DNA of 64,000 bases from Hyphomicrobium_B sp001006785. GTDB taxonomy: Bacteria; Pseudomonadota; Alphaproteobacteria; Rhizobiales; Hyphomicrobiaceae. Location of the stretch: assembly GCF_001006785.1 (NCBI RefSeq), contig NZ_CDHO01000002.1, positions 496,001 through 560,000 on the forward strand, given 5' to 3'. The notes beneath the pieces are model-generated. The model was not told where the DNA came from and did no database searches. It saw nothing but the letters and a program-made list of their open reading frames with translations. This document shows positions 1 through 8,201 of the stretch, one piece after another (the first letter of the stretch is position 1; every line of letters begins with the position of its first letter). The position numbers and the translations under genes were made by a program.

Positions 1-90
1 CGCCAGCTCAAGTGCGTCCACCCGGGCGTCGCGATTTCCATTCAAGAAGATGGCTGACGCGAAGTCCCGTCGACAACGCACAATCGATGG

Positions 91-1248
91 ATGCGTCGCG
101 TGTCGCTGAAATCCGTAGCCTGCATCGAGGATCTTCGGCGCATCGCGCACCGCAAGGTGCCACCCGAGTTCATGGACTATTACGAGTCCGGCTCGTATTC
201 CGAACAGACGCTGCGCGCCAACCGCGATGACCTCGCCAGCATAAAAATTCGCCAGCGCATTCTGTGCGGCGCTTCGAACCGCGATCTCTCGCAATCTCTG
301 CTCGGCGTGAAGCAGCCGCTTCCGTTGGCGCTGGCCCCCGTCGGCTTGACCGGCATGGCGCATCGCGACGGCGAGATCGCAGCCGCGCGCGCGGCCGAAA
401 AGGCGGGCATTCCCTATACGCTCAGCACGCTGTCGATCTGTTCGATCGAAGACGTCGCAAACGCGGTCGAGAAGCCGTTCTGGTTTCAGCTCTACTTCAT
501 GAAGGATCGCGGCTTCATTGCCGATCTGATCGCACGCGCTCACGCCGCGAGGTGCAGCGCGCTGGTTCTAACCGCCGACTTGCAAGTTCTCGGACAGCGC
601 CATCGCGACATTCATAACGGCATGACGGTGCCGCCGCGCATCCGCCTGAAGACCATCGCGCATATTCTATCCAAGCCGCGTTGGATCGCGGGCGTGCTGC
701 TCGGCAAGCGTAGAACATTCGGCAACGTCGTAGGCCGCATCGCGGGCACGGAAAACCTCACGTCCTATATGGACTGGATCAACAGCCAGTTCGATCAGGC
801 GCTGTCGTGGGACGACGTGGCCTGGATCAGGGAGCGCTGGCCGGGCAAGCTGATCGTCAAAGGCATTCTCGACGTCGAAGATGCGCGCGAGGCTGTGAAA
901 GCCGGCGCCGACGCCATCGTCGTTTCGAACCACGGTGGACGCCAGCTCGACGGCGCGGCGTCGTCGATCTCGATCCTGCCCCGCATCGCCGACGCGGTCG
1001 GGTCGGACACGGAAATTCTGTTCGACGGCGGCATCCGTTCCGGCCAGGACGTGTTTCGCGCGCTGGCGCTCGGAGCGCGCGGCTGCCTGCTCGGCCGCGC
1101 ATATCTCTATGGCGTGTGCGCGGCAGGCGAAGAGGGCGTGACGAAGGCTCTCGAGATCATCGCCAAGGAACTCGATGTCACGATGGCGCTCGCGGGTCTG
1201 CGGACAATTGCCGACATCGGCAAGACATCGCTTGTCGATCCGCAGTGA
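91..1248 (+). CDS. lldD: FMN-dependent alpha-hydroxy-acid dehydrogenase, L-lactate dehydrogenase-like
   Basis: A 385-residue protein covering the whole FMN-dependent alpha-hydroxy-acid dehydrogenase barrel. Family enzymes oxidise L-lactate or related 2-hydroxy acids and pass electrons to quinone or oxygen. The active-site motif SNHGGRQLDG places the catalytic His near residue 281. The phosphate-binding end of the barrel is seen in DGGIRSG (about 312) and ALGARGCLLGR. The N-terminal YYESGSYSE segment and PLALAPVGLTGM are also typical. The ATG at 91 gives the normal family length. Substrate cannot be set from sequence: glycolate or mandelate are alternatives. Nothing supportable lies between base 1 and the start. 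Confidence 0.88.
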   Translation: MRRVSLKSVACIEDLRRIAHRKVPPEFMDYYESGSYSEQTLRANRDDLASIKIRQRILCGASNRDLSQSLLGVKQPLPLALAPVGLTGMAHRDGEIAAARAAEKAGIPYTLSTLSICSIEDVANAVEKPFWFQLYFMKDRGFIADLIARAHAARCSALVLTADLQVLGQRHRDIHNGMTVPPRIRLKTIAHILSKPRWIAGVLLGKRRTFGNVVGRIAGTENLTSYMDWINSQFDQALSWDDVAWIRERWPGKLIVKGILDVEDAREAVKAGADAIVVSNHGGRQLDGAASSISILPRIADAVGSDTEILFDGGIRSGQDVFRALALGARGCLLGRAYLYGVCAAGEEGVTKALEIIAKELDVTMALAGLRTIADIGKTSLVDPQ

Positions 1249-1256
1249 CGACGGTT

Positions 1257-1733
1257 TTAGCGCTCGCGCGGAAACATGAAAGCGCGCGGCTGGCTCGGCA
1301 TCTGGATCGCCTCATAGAAGCTGACCGAATTTGGCGCCGACAGCAGCAGACACATCGATTCCGGCCCGGCCGCGCGCCGGGTCTCCTCGATCAATCGCCG
1401 CCCGATGCCTCGGCCTTGATAGGCGCGATCGACCGCGAGGTCCGAAAGATAGCAGCAATACGCGAAGTCGGTGACGGACCGCGCCACGCCGATCACATCG
1501 TCGCCATCACGCGCGACGACGAGCAGATTCGATCCCGCGAGCATGCGCGCGATGCGGTCGCGGTCTTCCGCCGGACGCCGCTCGGCAAGGCCTGAGCTTC
1601 TAAGAACACGGATAAAGGTTTCCGCATCGAGGTCGTCGGCTCGTTCGTAGGCAATGGCCAAGGCTGATATCTTTCTGCCGATTAGGCTGAGGCGGGCTGC
1701 GGCGAAATTCGACAGCGTTCCCGTAGTGTCCAC
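1257..1733 (-). CDS. GNAT family N-acetyltransferase
   Basis: A 158-residue protein with the GNAT acetyl-CoA-binding loop AYQGRGIGRRLI in its second half, preceded by a beta strand reading LSDLAVDRAY and followed by the C-terminal NSVSFYEAIQM element. It should transfer an acetyl group from acetyl-CoA to an amine, but the acceptor is unknown. The start is GTG at 1733. The GNAT core begins some 30 residues in, so a shorter start is possible. It converges on the dehydrogenase gene with a gap of only 8 bases. Confidence 0.75.
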   Translation of the reverse strand: MDTTGTLSNFAAARLSLIGRKISALAIAYERADDLDAETFIRVLRSSGLAERRPAEDRDRIARMLAGSNLLVVARDGDDVIGVARSVTDFAYCCYLSDLAVDRAYQGRGIGRRLIEETRRAAGPESMCLLLSAPNSVSFYEAIQMPSQPRAFMFPRER

Positions 1734-1846
1734 CCGGCACAGAGTCGATATCGTCGCTCATCGAGCGTACACACAATCCGTCGCGATCGTCGACGTCGAA
1801 ACGCCGGTTTGCCGAAGCTTAGGCTCCAACGAAAGATACTCATCCG

Positions 1847-2200
1847 TTGCGCATCTTATTCGCCTCAGCCGGATTGTTCTTCGTCGCGCTGGGCGTCGTC
1901 GGCGCGTTCCTGCCGATTTTGCCGACGACCCCCTTCATCATTCTCGCGGCAGCCTGCTTCGCAAGATCGTCGCCGCGCCTTGAAGCGTGGTTGCTGTCGC
2001 ATCAGGTCTTCGGTCCGTTGCTGCGCGATTGGCGGGAACGCGGCGCGATCCCCCGGCACGCAAAGCTCGCCGCGCTCGGCGGATGTGCGGTTGGCTACGT
2101 TCTATTCTGGATCGGAACGCAACCGTCGGCCGTCCCCGCGATCGCGGTAGCCGCACTGATGCTCACCGGCCTCGCTTACGTTTTCTCGCGGCCGTCATAG
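1847..2200 (+). CDS. YbaN/DUF454 family inner-membrane protein
   Basis: A 117-residue membrane protein matching the YbaN (DUF454) pattern. It has an N-terminal hydrophobic helix, the conserved LPILPTTPFIILAAACFARSS segment near residues 22-42, and then a cytoplasmic-looking stretch with HQVFGPLLRDWRERGAIP. Two hydrophobic helices follow at the C-terminus. The family has no established function. The start is TTG at 1847; no in-frame ATG gives the conserved N-terminus. Confidence 0.8.
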   Translation: MRILFASAGLFFVALGVVGAFLPILPTTPFIILAAACFARSSPRLEAWLLSHQVFGPLLRDWRERGAIPRHAKLAALGGCAVGYVLFWIGTQPSAVPAIAVAALMLTGLAYVFSRPS

Positions 2201-2303
2201 TCGTCCGCGAGATTGAGGGCGAAGAACCATCGCAAGCGCAACCGGCACGCTCGTCCTGCCGGTTGCGCATGGGTGTGGCCGTCCTCGAACGTTTGCGGAA
2301 TTG

Positions 2304-2609
2304 CTATTTCGGATTTTGCGAGCCTGCGCCCTGATCGGGAACGCGCGTGCCGACATTGCCGGTCGCGGGAAGCGTGCCCTCGTCACCCATGCGATGCGAG
2401 CCCGATGCGCCGCTGCTCTCTCCCGTCCCCGCGCCCATGTCAGGCACACGCGTCGTCGCGCTGTTCGTTGCCGGAAGCTTTCCGTCATCGCCCATGCGGT
2501 GGCGCGCCGGATCATTTGCAGGTTGATCGTCAGCAAGTGCGGGAGTGAGGGCCGCGCCAGAGAGAAGCGCGCAGAAGGCGGTCGCGATAATCATCTTTTT
2601 CATGATCAT
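2304..2609 (-). CDS. Small secreted protein with an internal duplication
   Basis: A 101-residue protein with a signal peptide (KKMIIATAFCALLSGAALTPALA, cut expected after ALA). The mature part is a duplicated unit. HRMGDDGKLPATN...TRVPDMGAG at about residues 37-61 recurs as HRMGDEGTLPATG...TRVPDQGAG at about 72-96. Gly, Asp and Pro dominate, with no Cys in the mature part. It should be periplasmic or secreted, and I do not recognise a characterised family. It is a stand-alone gene, since its neighbours are NhaD (same strand, upstream) and YbaN (opposite strand). Confidence 0.7.
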   Translation of the reverse strand: MIMKKMIIATAFCALLSGAALTPALADDQPANDPARHRMGDDGKLPATNSATTRVPDMGAGTGESSGASGSHRMGDEGTLPATGNVGTRVPDQGAGSQNPK

Positions 2610-2794
2610 GAACTCCTTGGTTTTGAGCGTCTTCCCCCAAGTGTCCTCTGGCCCGTGCCGCGATGTTAGCGATTATTCCGGCGTCGGATAGCGCAATTCG
2701 CACCCGCAAGCCCGAATTGAGCTTTCATTGTTATGAAAACCAGATTCAAATTAGCGCTTCATTGCGATCGCGGATGTGTCTCGCGCAGCGAGCC

Positions 2795-4186
2795 TTAGAG
2801 CAGCGCAGCATTCACCCATAAATGCGTGAAGATGCTCGCCACGAAGCCTATCGCAATCGCCCATGCCCAACGGAGATGGTTCATGAACGTGTAGTGATTG
2901 CGCACGAGCCCCATCAGCACGACGCCGGCAGCGGACCCGATGGACACGAGACTGCCCCCGACGCCCGTGCTCAGCGTCACGAGCATCCATTGCCCGTTCG
3001 ACATGTCGGGATTCATGGTGAGCACCGCGAACATCAGCGGGATGTTGTCGAATGCCGCGCCGAGAATTCCGATTGCGATATTCGCCGTCGTCGCGCCGAG
3101 AGTGCCGTAAAGATAATTGGAAAGCAGCGCGAGATATCCCGCCACGCCAAGTCCGGCCACGGCGAAAATGATGCCGAAGAAAAACAGCAGCGTATCCCAT
3201 TCGACGTGCCGCATCTCGCGCAGCGAGTCGAACCCGAAATCCTTGTCGTTGCGACGTTGCGCGATGCGCTGCAGGAAGTAGCTGTACATCTGCAGGTATC
3301 CAAGACCGAGCATCATCCCGAGCGCGGGCGGCAGGCCGAGGAACGTCTTGAACGACACCGCCGTCACGAGCGTCGCGAGAAACAGCCAGATGACCGCGAT
3401 GCCGCCGGGCTTCAGACGCTTCGCATCGCCCCAGGGTTCGGGCACGCCTTTCGGAACGCCGAAATGCATCAGCGTCGCCGGAACGAGAAAGTTCACCAGC
3501 GACGGCAGGAACAGATAGAAAAACTCGAAAAAGCTGAGCTTGCCCTTCTGCCAGACCATGAGGGACGTGATGTCGCCGAACGGCGAGAAGACGCCGCCGG
3601 CATTGGCGGCGACGACGATGATGATGCACCCCATCACGATGAACTGGTAGTTGCCGACGCCGACTGCGACGACGACGGCGCCCATCACCAGTGCCGTGGT
3701 GAGGTTGTCGATGATCGGGCCGAATACGAAGGCCAATCCGCCGATCAGCCAGAAAAGCTGGCGGTATGAGAGATTGAGGTTGACGAGCTTGCTTCTCAAA
3801 GCGTCGAAAACGCGCCGCTCCTGCATGGTATTGACGTAGGTGATCGCCACCACGAGGAACAGCATCAGCTCGCCGTAGTCGAGAATAACGTGCTTGGCGG
3901 CGGCTTCGATGGCTTTGCTTTCGCCATGCATCGCGTAGATGATGCCAAGCAGCGCCCATATGAGGCCGGCCGCGAGCATGACGGGCTTCGACTTGCGCAG
4001 CTGGATGGCCTTCTCGACGGCCACAAGTCCATAGGCGATGAAGAAAATGGCGAGGCTCAGAATCCCGACGGGATGGCGCGTCAGGTCGATATTTGCTGTG
4101 GTTTCAATCGCGTGAGCAGATGAGGCAAGCGAGAAGGCAAAGACGAAGGCGAGCGAAAGCCACAGCCTGCTGTAAATGCCACTCAT
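2795..4186 (-). CDS. nhaD: NhaD-type sodium:proton antiporter
   Basis: A 463-residue polytopic inner-membrane protein of the NhaD / ion-transporter superfamily, which exchanges Na+ or Li+ for H+. After a cleavable-looking leader (ASSAHA), typical NhaD segments follow: FGPIIDNLTTALVMGA, then NAGGVFSPFGDITSLMVWQ, and near the C-terminus FDNIPLMFAVL and GGSLVSIGSAAGVVLMG. The paired half-helices with buried Asp/Thr/Ser residues are the expected transport core. Length fits the family. The gene has no same-strand partner close enough to form an operon. Confidence 0.87.
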   Translation of the reverse strand: MSGIYSRLWLSLAFVFAFSLASSAHAIETTANIDLTRHPVGILSLAIFFIAYGLVAVEKAIQLRKSKPVMLAAGLIWALLGIIYAMHGESKAIEAAAKHVILDYGELMLFLVVAITYVNTMQERRVFDALRSKLVNLNLSYRQLFWLIGGLAFVFGPIIDNLTTALVMGAVVVAVGVGNYQFIVMGCIIIVVAANAGGVFSPFGDITSLMVWQKGKLSFFEFFYLFLPSLVNFLVPATLMHFGVPKGVPEPWGDAKRLKPGGIAVIWLFLATLVTAVSFKTFLGLPPALGMMLGLGYLQMYSYFLQRIAQRRNDKDFGFDSLREMRHVEWDTLLFFFGIIFAVAGLGVAGYLALLSNYLYGTLGATTANIAIGILGAAFDNIPLMFAVLTMNPDMSNGQWMLVTLSTGVGGSLVSIGSAAGVVLMGLVRNHYTFMNHLRWAWAIAIGFVASIFTHLWVNAALL

Positions 4187-4697
4187 CGTGTCTCCTCTCT
4201 AACCGGGCCGCAGCCTCCAAAAAATCAAGTTCAATGCACCGCGACAGCGACGCAATCTGTCACGCACAGAAAATCGTACACTGAAGAATGCAGATTGCGA
4301 AACCCTGCAATCGCCGGAAACCGCACACGAGCGAAGTCTCTGCGAATGCGTCGCAGATCGCAATGCGTTGTCGCAACATGAAGATGAGTGCGCAATCGCA
4401 TCTGTTGCACGCGATGCTGGGGCTGACTCACGCAGCGCGAGGACCGACGCAGACGAACGCGAAATCATTATCGGCGTCTCACTCACGGAGGCCTTATGCA
4501 TCGCCACGCGTCGCTCAAGCGTCGCATGCGGCTCGCTCGTCAAATCTCGGAAAAAGCGTTGAGCGCAGCAAAGGCGATCGGCAATTGCCGGAGAGACATG
4601 CTCATGCAATGCGAGGAGCGGTCACGCGACATCGACCGGCGCCTCGCGCGAAACGCGCGGTCAGCTCTGGTGAAACGATCTATGTTATTGATATGAT
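4187..4697. other. Intergenic region between nhaD and the tRNA
   Basis: About 510 bases separating the divergent nhaD start from the tRNA 3' end. Apart from the weak small reading frame listed at 4496-4696, I see no coding signal with a ribosome-binding site. The promoter of nhaD should lie in the left part. Longer open frames here run antisense into the tRNA or lack any start signal. Confidence 0.5.
4496..4696 (+). CDS. Possible small basic protein, unknown
   Basis: A 66-codon frame with a good ribosome-binding site: GGAGG lies 4 bases before the ATG. The product is strongly basic, with many Arg and Lys (HRHASLKRRMRLARQ at the start), and has no recognised family. It ends 1 base before the tRNA 3' end on the other strand. 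The composition could also arise by chance in GC-rich DNA, so this is only a candidate. Confidence 0.3.
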   Translation: MHRHASLKRRMRLARQISEKALSAAKAIGNCRRDMLMQCEERSRDIDRRLARNARSALVKRSMLLI

Positions 4698-4773
4698 TGG
4701 TGGGCCCGCCAGGACTCGAACCTGGAACCAGACGGTTATGAGCCGTCAGCTCTAACCATTGAGCTACGGGCCC
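4698..4773 (-). tRNA. tRNA with CAT anticodon (probably Ile2, alternatively elongator Met)
   Basis: A complete 76-base cloverleaf with encoded CCA. The acceptor stem is GGGCCCG/CGGGCCC, the D arm GCTC-AATGGTTA-GAGC, the anticodon stem GACGG/CCGTC with loop CTCATAA, and the T arm CCAGG-TTCGAGT-CCTGG. The CAT anticodon fits elongator Met, or Ile2 whose C34 is converted to lysidine by TilS. The 8-base D loop and GC-rich acceptor resemble tRNA-Ile2 more than elongator Met. The initiator is excluded because base 1 pairs normally and the D arm differs. Confidence 0.93.
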
Positions 4774-4881
4774 ACGCCGGGCTCTCATACCAGATGTTCA
4801 ACGGCCCGACAGCCTTTTGCCTTCTTTTTTCCGTCAACGATCTATAGCGACATTTGCGCCAGTCTGAGGAGTTGAAAATCG

Positions 4882-5619
4882 ATGTTGAACAATAAGCTGC
4901 GCGCTTTTGAAGGAATAATTCTCACAGGCGTCGTCGCCGCCGCTTTGATCGCGATGCTGCCGCTTTCCGCAAGCTATGCCGGGGACAAGGACATGGAACG
5001 TACGATCACGGTTTCAGCGACGGGAACGGCCGAGGCCGAGCCCGATCAGGCGCGCATCACGTCCGGCGTCGCGACCGAAGCCCCAACCGCACGCGACGCA
5101 CTGACCGCCAACTCCGAGGCAATGAACAAAGTCATTGCGGCGCTGAAAACCAAAGGCATCGACGCGAAGGACATTCAGACGGCGTCGTTCAATGTCGAGC
5201 CGGTGATGGATTATTCCAAGGACGGCCAGCCGCCGACGCTCAGAGGCTACCGCGTCAGCAATCAGGTCGTCGTGCTCGTTCGCGATCTTGGAAATCTCGG
5301 AACCGTGCTCGATGATCTGGTGAGCGCAGGCGCCAATCAGATTCAAGGTCTGGCATTCGAGGTTTCGAAAGCCGAAACGCTGAAGGACGATGCACGCAAG
5401 GATGCGATCGCAAACGCCTTGCGCCGCGCCAAGCTGTTGGCAACCGCCGCAGGCGCCGAGGTCGGGCAGGTGCTTCAGATATCGGAAGAAACGACGACCG
5501 ATGCTCCGGTGGTCTTCGCCGCGCCGCGCCTTGCCAAGGCGCACGACGCGTCCGTTCCAGTCGAACGCGGAACGAGCACGCTCGAAGCGCGCGTTACGAC
5601 GACCTGGGCGCTGAAATAA
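4882..5619 (+). CDS. SIMPL domain periplasmic protein
   Basis: A 245-residue protein of the SIMPL (DUF541, BP26/OMP28-like) family. A long signal sequence (about residues 9-33, ending in ASYA) precedes the conserved ITVSATGTAEAEPDQARI strand. The AEP.A.I..GV pattern, then LRGYRVSNQVVVLVRDL and DARKDAIANALRRAKLLATAAG, are typical. Members are periplasmic, and some have been linked to oxidative stress or form channel-like oligomers. No enzymatic residues are evident. GAGGAG lies just upstream of the ATG. It stands alone, converging with the nitrilase-fold gene. Confidence 0.85.
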   Translation: MLNNKLRAFEGIILTGVVAAALIAMLPLSASYAGDKDMERTITVSATGTAEAEPDQARITSGVATEAPTARDALTANSEAMNKVIAALKTKGIDAKDIQTASFNVEPVMDYSKDGQPPTLRGYRVSNQVVVLVRDLGNLGTVLDDLVSAGANQIQGLAFEVSKAETLKDDARKDAIANALRRAKLLATAAGAEVGQVLQISEETTTDAPVVFAAPRLAKAHDASVPVERGTSTLEARVTTTWALK

Positions 5620-5626
5620 GCAGATG

Positions 5627-6538
5627 TTAGGCGAGTTCGACGGTCTCGACGTCGACTCGCCGCATCGGCGCGCCAGGCTGCAAAGCCCAGTCGCAGTAAT
5701 TGTGCATCTCGCCCATCTCGCGCACGCGGCGCAGCCGCTCGAGATCGATCGCCGCCGTAACCCATTCGGCGGCGTTGAGCGTTCCTTGCGCGAGCACGCC
5801 GGTGTCGGAGACGCCCTGTTCGGAAGGCACGTAAATGCCCGCCGCACCGGCATTGAAATCGACAGCCGGAGACCACGGTGCATCGCCGACGGTCGGGCTT
5901 TGCACCGTCGCGATGCCGTTTTCGAGCGCCCGCGCCAGCGAACCCGTGCGCACGCGGTGATAGCCCGAGACGCGCTCGGTGCACGACGGCACCAGCACGA
6001 CTTCTGCGCCGGCTTCCGCCATCGCGCGGACGAGCAGCGGAAATTCGCTGTCGTAGCAGATCGCGATTCCGAACGTGCCGAGCTTGGTCTTGAACACGCG
6101 CACGTTCGTGCCAGCCGAAATTCCCCAGTCGCGTTCAAATGGCGTCATCACGAGCTTTTCCTGCTCGCCGATTGAGCCGTCCGGCGTCACGAGTTGCGCC
6201 GCGTTGACGTAACTGCCGTCCGATTTGAGCAGCGGCCCCGATCCGGTCAGAATGTGGACCTTGTGCTTCTTCGCGAGATCGGCGTGGAACTGCACGCGCT
6301 CGGCCGTCAGCTCCGCGACCTTCGCCAGCGTCAGCTTCAGATCGCTGTAGACCTCAGGCCCGAAGCACGCGGCCTGCTCGATCGCGGCGTATTCCGGAAA
6401 GACGAGAAGCGAGGCGCCCGTCGCGGCGCCGTTCTTCACCCAGACAGCAACCTTCTGCTCCCATTCGGCAAGCGTATTCGGCTGGCCGATGGGATATTGC
6501 GCACTCGCGACTTTCAAAGACTTTGGCTGCTTCGTCAA
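5627..6538 (-). CDS. Carbon-nitrogen hydrolase (nitrilase superfamily)
   Basis: A 303-residue nitrilase-superfamily enzyme with the full catalytic triad. Glu49 lies in LLVFPEYA, Lys128 in GEQEKLVMTPFE, and Cys161 in GIAICYDSEFP. Such enzymes hydrolyse amides or nitriles, or transfer acyl groups through a Cys thioester. The C-terminal half lacks a fused domain. Its start overlaps the end of the upstream GNAT gene by 4 bases (ATGA), so the two are translationally coupled. It is the last gene of the NTF2-GNAT-nitrilase operon; the substrate is unknown. Confidence 0.85.
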   Translation of the reverse strand: MTKQPKSLKVASAQYPIGQPNTLAEWEQKVAVWVKNGAATGASLLVFPEYAAIEQAACFGPEVYSDLKLTLAKVAELTAERVQFHADLAKKHKVHILTGSGPLLKSDGSYVNAAQLVTPDGSIGEQEKLVMTPFERDWGISAGTNVRVFKTKLGTFGIAICYDSEFPLLVRAMAEAGAEVVLVPSCTERVSGYHRVRTGSLARALENGIATVQSPTVGDAPWSPAVDFNAGAAGIYVPSEQGVSDTGVLAQGTLNAAEWVTAAIDLERLRRVREMGEMHNYCDWALQPGAPMRRVDVETVELA

Positions 6539-7143
6539 AGCGTCTTCATCCAGAACTGCATGTCGTGGCGGGTTTCGTCCGGCTGGTCGACATCCTTCCA
6601 GTCGTAGGTGGCAACGATGCCGTCGACAGGATGGTAGCCGCGCTTATTCCAGAACGGATCAAGTGGGGCATAATCCGCCGGTTTCAACGGGTGATCGTCG
6701 GGACGGACGACCCGGCAGAATGTCGAATACTGAAAACCACCGAGCTTATGCGCCTGCGCCTCGCGACCGTCGAAGAACGCGTGACCAAGGCCATAGCCGC
6801 GATGGCTTTTGAGCAGCACGCTCTCGCCGCAATAGAAGATCTTCGAGATGTCGTAGCCCGCCTTGAGGAACGGCTCGCCGAACTCGTCCGCGTGCTCAAT
6901 CATCGGCGCGGCGGTCGACGCCCCAACCATCTCCGCGCCGTCGTAGGCCGTGATGACGACGGCGCCTTTCGCAGCGGCAAACCTCTTCAGATACTTTTCT
7001 TCGTACTCGAGCGTGCCGTCGTAGAGATACGGCCAGTCGCGGAAGACGACGATGCGCAGCCGCGCGAGATCGGGAAGGATCTTGTAGATGTCCTCACCCG
7101 TGACCGACTTGACGTCGAGCTTCTTTTTCTCCGCCGCTGCCAT
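6535..7143 (-). CDS. GNAT family N-acetyltransferase
   Basis: A 202-residue protein beginning at the ATG at 7143, which has AGGAAAGAG upstream; an upstream in-frame start at 7176 lacks this. The GNAT-like core includes GAVVITAYDGAEMVGAS, a segment FYCGESVLLKSHRGYGLGHAFFDGRE resembling the acetyl-CoA loop, and a long C-terminal extension ending in HDMQFWMKTL. Middle gene of a three-gene operon, 13 bases after the NTF2-like gene and overlapping the hydrolase. It may acylate the compound that the hydrolase acts on, but this is inference. Confidence 0.7.
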   Translation of the reverse strand: MAAAEKKKLDVKSVTGEDIYKILPDLARLRIVVFRDWPYLYDGTLEYEEKYLKRFAAAKGAVVITAYDGAEMVGASTAAPMIEHADEFGEPFLKAGYDISKIFYCGESVLLKSHRGYGLGHAFFDGREAQAHKLGGFQYSTFCRVVRPDDHPLKPADYAPLDPFWNKRGYHPVDGIVATYDWKDVDQPDETRHDMQFWMKTL

Positions 7144-7156
7144 CCGTCTCTTTCCT

Positions 7157-7591
7157 TCAGCCTGCGACCTGAGCAATCCAGTCGGTCAGATTGTAATACG
7201 TTGTGACGCGCGCGATCTTGCCGTCGCGGATCGCAAAAAACGTTCCGGCGGGCAGCACATATTTCTGACCGATGGCATCGGGAAGGCCTTCCTCGGTGTT
7301 CTTATAAACGCCGTGTACGTTGAATTCCGCCGCCGCGCGCGTCGCGTCCTTGGACACGAGCACGACGATGTCTTTGAGCTCTTCCTTGTAATTGTGCGTC
7401 ATGCGCGCGTTGAAGGCGCGAAACTTCTCCTTGCCCTGACGCCGCTCGCCCTGGTTGATGTCGTGGATGACGTCGTCGGTCATGAAATCGATCATCGCGT
7501 CGGTGTCGCCGCGGTTGAAGGCGGCGTAGTAATCGCGGATCAAAGCGGCGGTTGCACTGCGGGCTTGCGATTCAGCAGTCGTGTCGGACAT
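7157..7591 (-). CDS. NTF2-like / ketosteroid-isomerase-related protein
   Basis: A 144-residue single-domain protein of the SnoaL/NTF2-like cone-shaped fold. The N-terminal helix LIRDYYAAFNRGDTDAMIDFMTDDVIHDIN and the C-terminal strands ending GKIARVTTYYNLTDWIAQV are typical of ketosteroid-isomerase-related proteins. These are small-molecule binders or isomerases. It is the first gene of an apparent operon with a GNAT and a nitrilase-fold hydrolase (gap 13 bases, then a 4-base overlap). That arrangement suggests a small metabolic module rather than steroid chemistry. Confidence 0.8.
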   Translation of the reverse strand: MSDTTAESQARSATAALIRDYYAAFNRGDTDAMIDFMTDDVIHDINQGERRQGKEKFRAFNARMTHNYKEELKDIVVLVSKDATRAAAEFNVHGVYKNTEEGLPDAIGQKYVLPAGTFFAIRDGKIARVTTYYNLTDWIAQVAG

Positions 7592-7744
7592 CGGGGATCT
7601 CCAGGCTTCCGATTCATGAAAACTCGTGGCGGTCTTAGCAGGTCAGCCCCCCGCCTTCCATGCGCATGCTGAGTGCGGTAAACGCGACATTTCTGACGTC
7701 CGGGCGAGTTCGAAACATAAAAACGCGCCCGGCGAGCAGAGTTC

Positions 7745-8164
7745 TCACTCGCCGACGACGTGAACGACGATGGAGCGCGCGTGCGGCCGCCGCCGGTGCT
7801 CGAAAAGATAGATCCCCTGCCAGGTGCCGAGCATCAGCTTGCCGCTTGCAACCGGAATGGTCAGCGTCGTCTGCGTCAGTGCGGTTTTGACGTGCGCGGG
7901 CATGTCGTCGGGGCCTTCGGCGCGATGAATGAAGAGGGAATCGCCGTCCGGCACGAGCCGCTTGAAAAACGCGACGAGATCGCGCTGCACGTCGGGATCG
8001 GCGTTTTCCTGGATCAGAAGCGATGCCGAGGTGTGGCGGCAAAAAACATGCGCAAGCCCGGCTTCAATCCCGGAAGCTTCGACGATCTCGGCGACTGTCT
8101 CCGTAAATTCGGTGAGGCTGACGCCATTCGTGTTAATCGTGATGGTCTGTTGCAATTGGCGCAT
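7745..8164 (-). CDS. YjbQ/UPF0047 family protein
   Basis: A 139-residue protein of the YjbQ (UPF0047) family, seen in AGLAHVFCRHTSASLLIQEN, DGDSLFIHRAEGPDDMPAHVK and GTWQGIYLFEHR. The conserved His and Glu residues form a metal-like site. E. coli YjbQ has weak thiamine-phosphate synthase activity in vivo, but the true role of the family is unsettled. The gene is divergent from the Gre-like gene with 37 bases between start codons. Confidence 0.88.
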   Translation of the reverse strand: MRQLQQTITINTNGVSLTEFTETVAEIVEASGIEAGLAHVFCRHTSASLLIQENADPDVQRDLVAFFKRLVPDGDSLFIHRAEGPDDMPAHVKTALTQTTLTIPVASGKLMLGTWQGIYLFEHRRRPHARSIVVHVVGE

Positions 8165-8201
8165 GCTGGAACCGGGCTCCTGAACTTCCTATGTTAACGC
8201 A

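Noticed and set aside
4288..4755. 155-codon plus-strand frame between nhaD and SIMPL gene
   Set aside because: It runs antisense through the tRNA gene and has no initiation signal.
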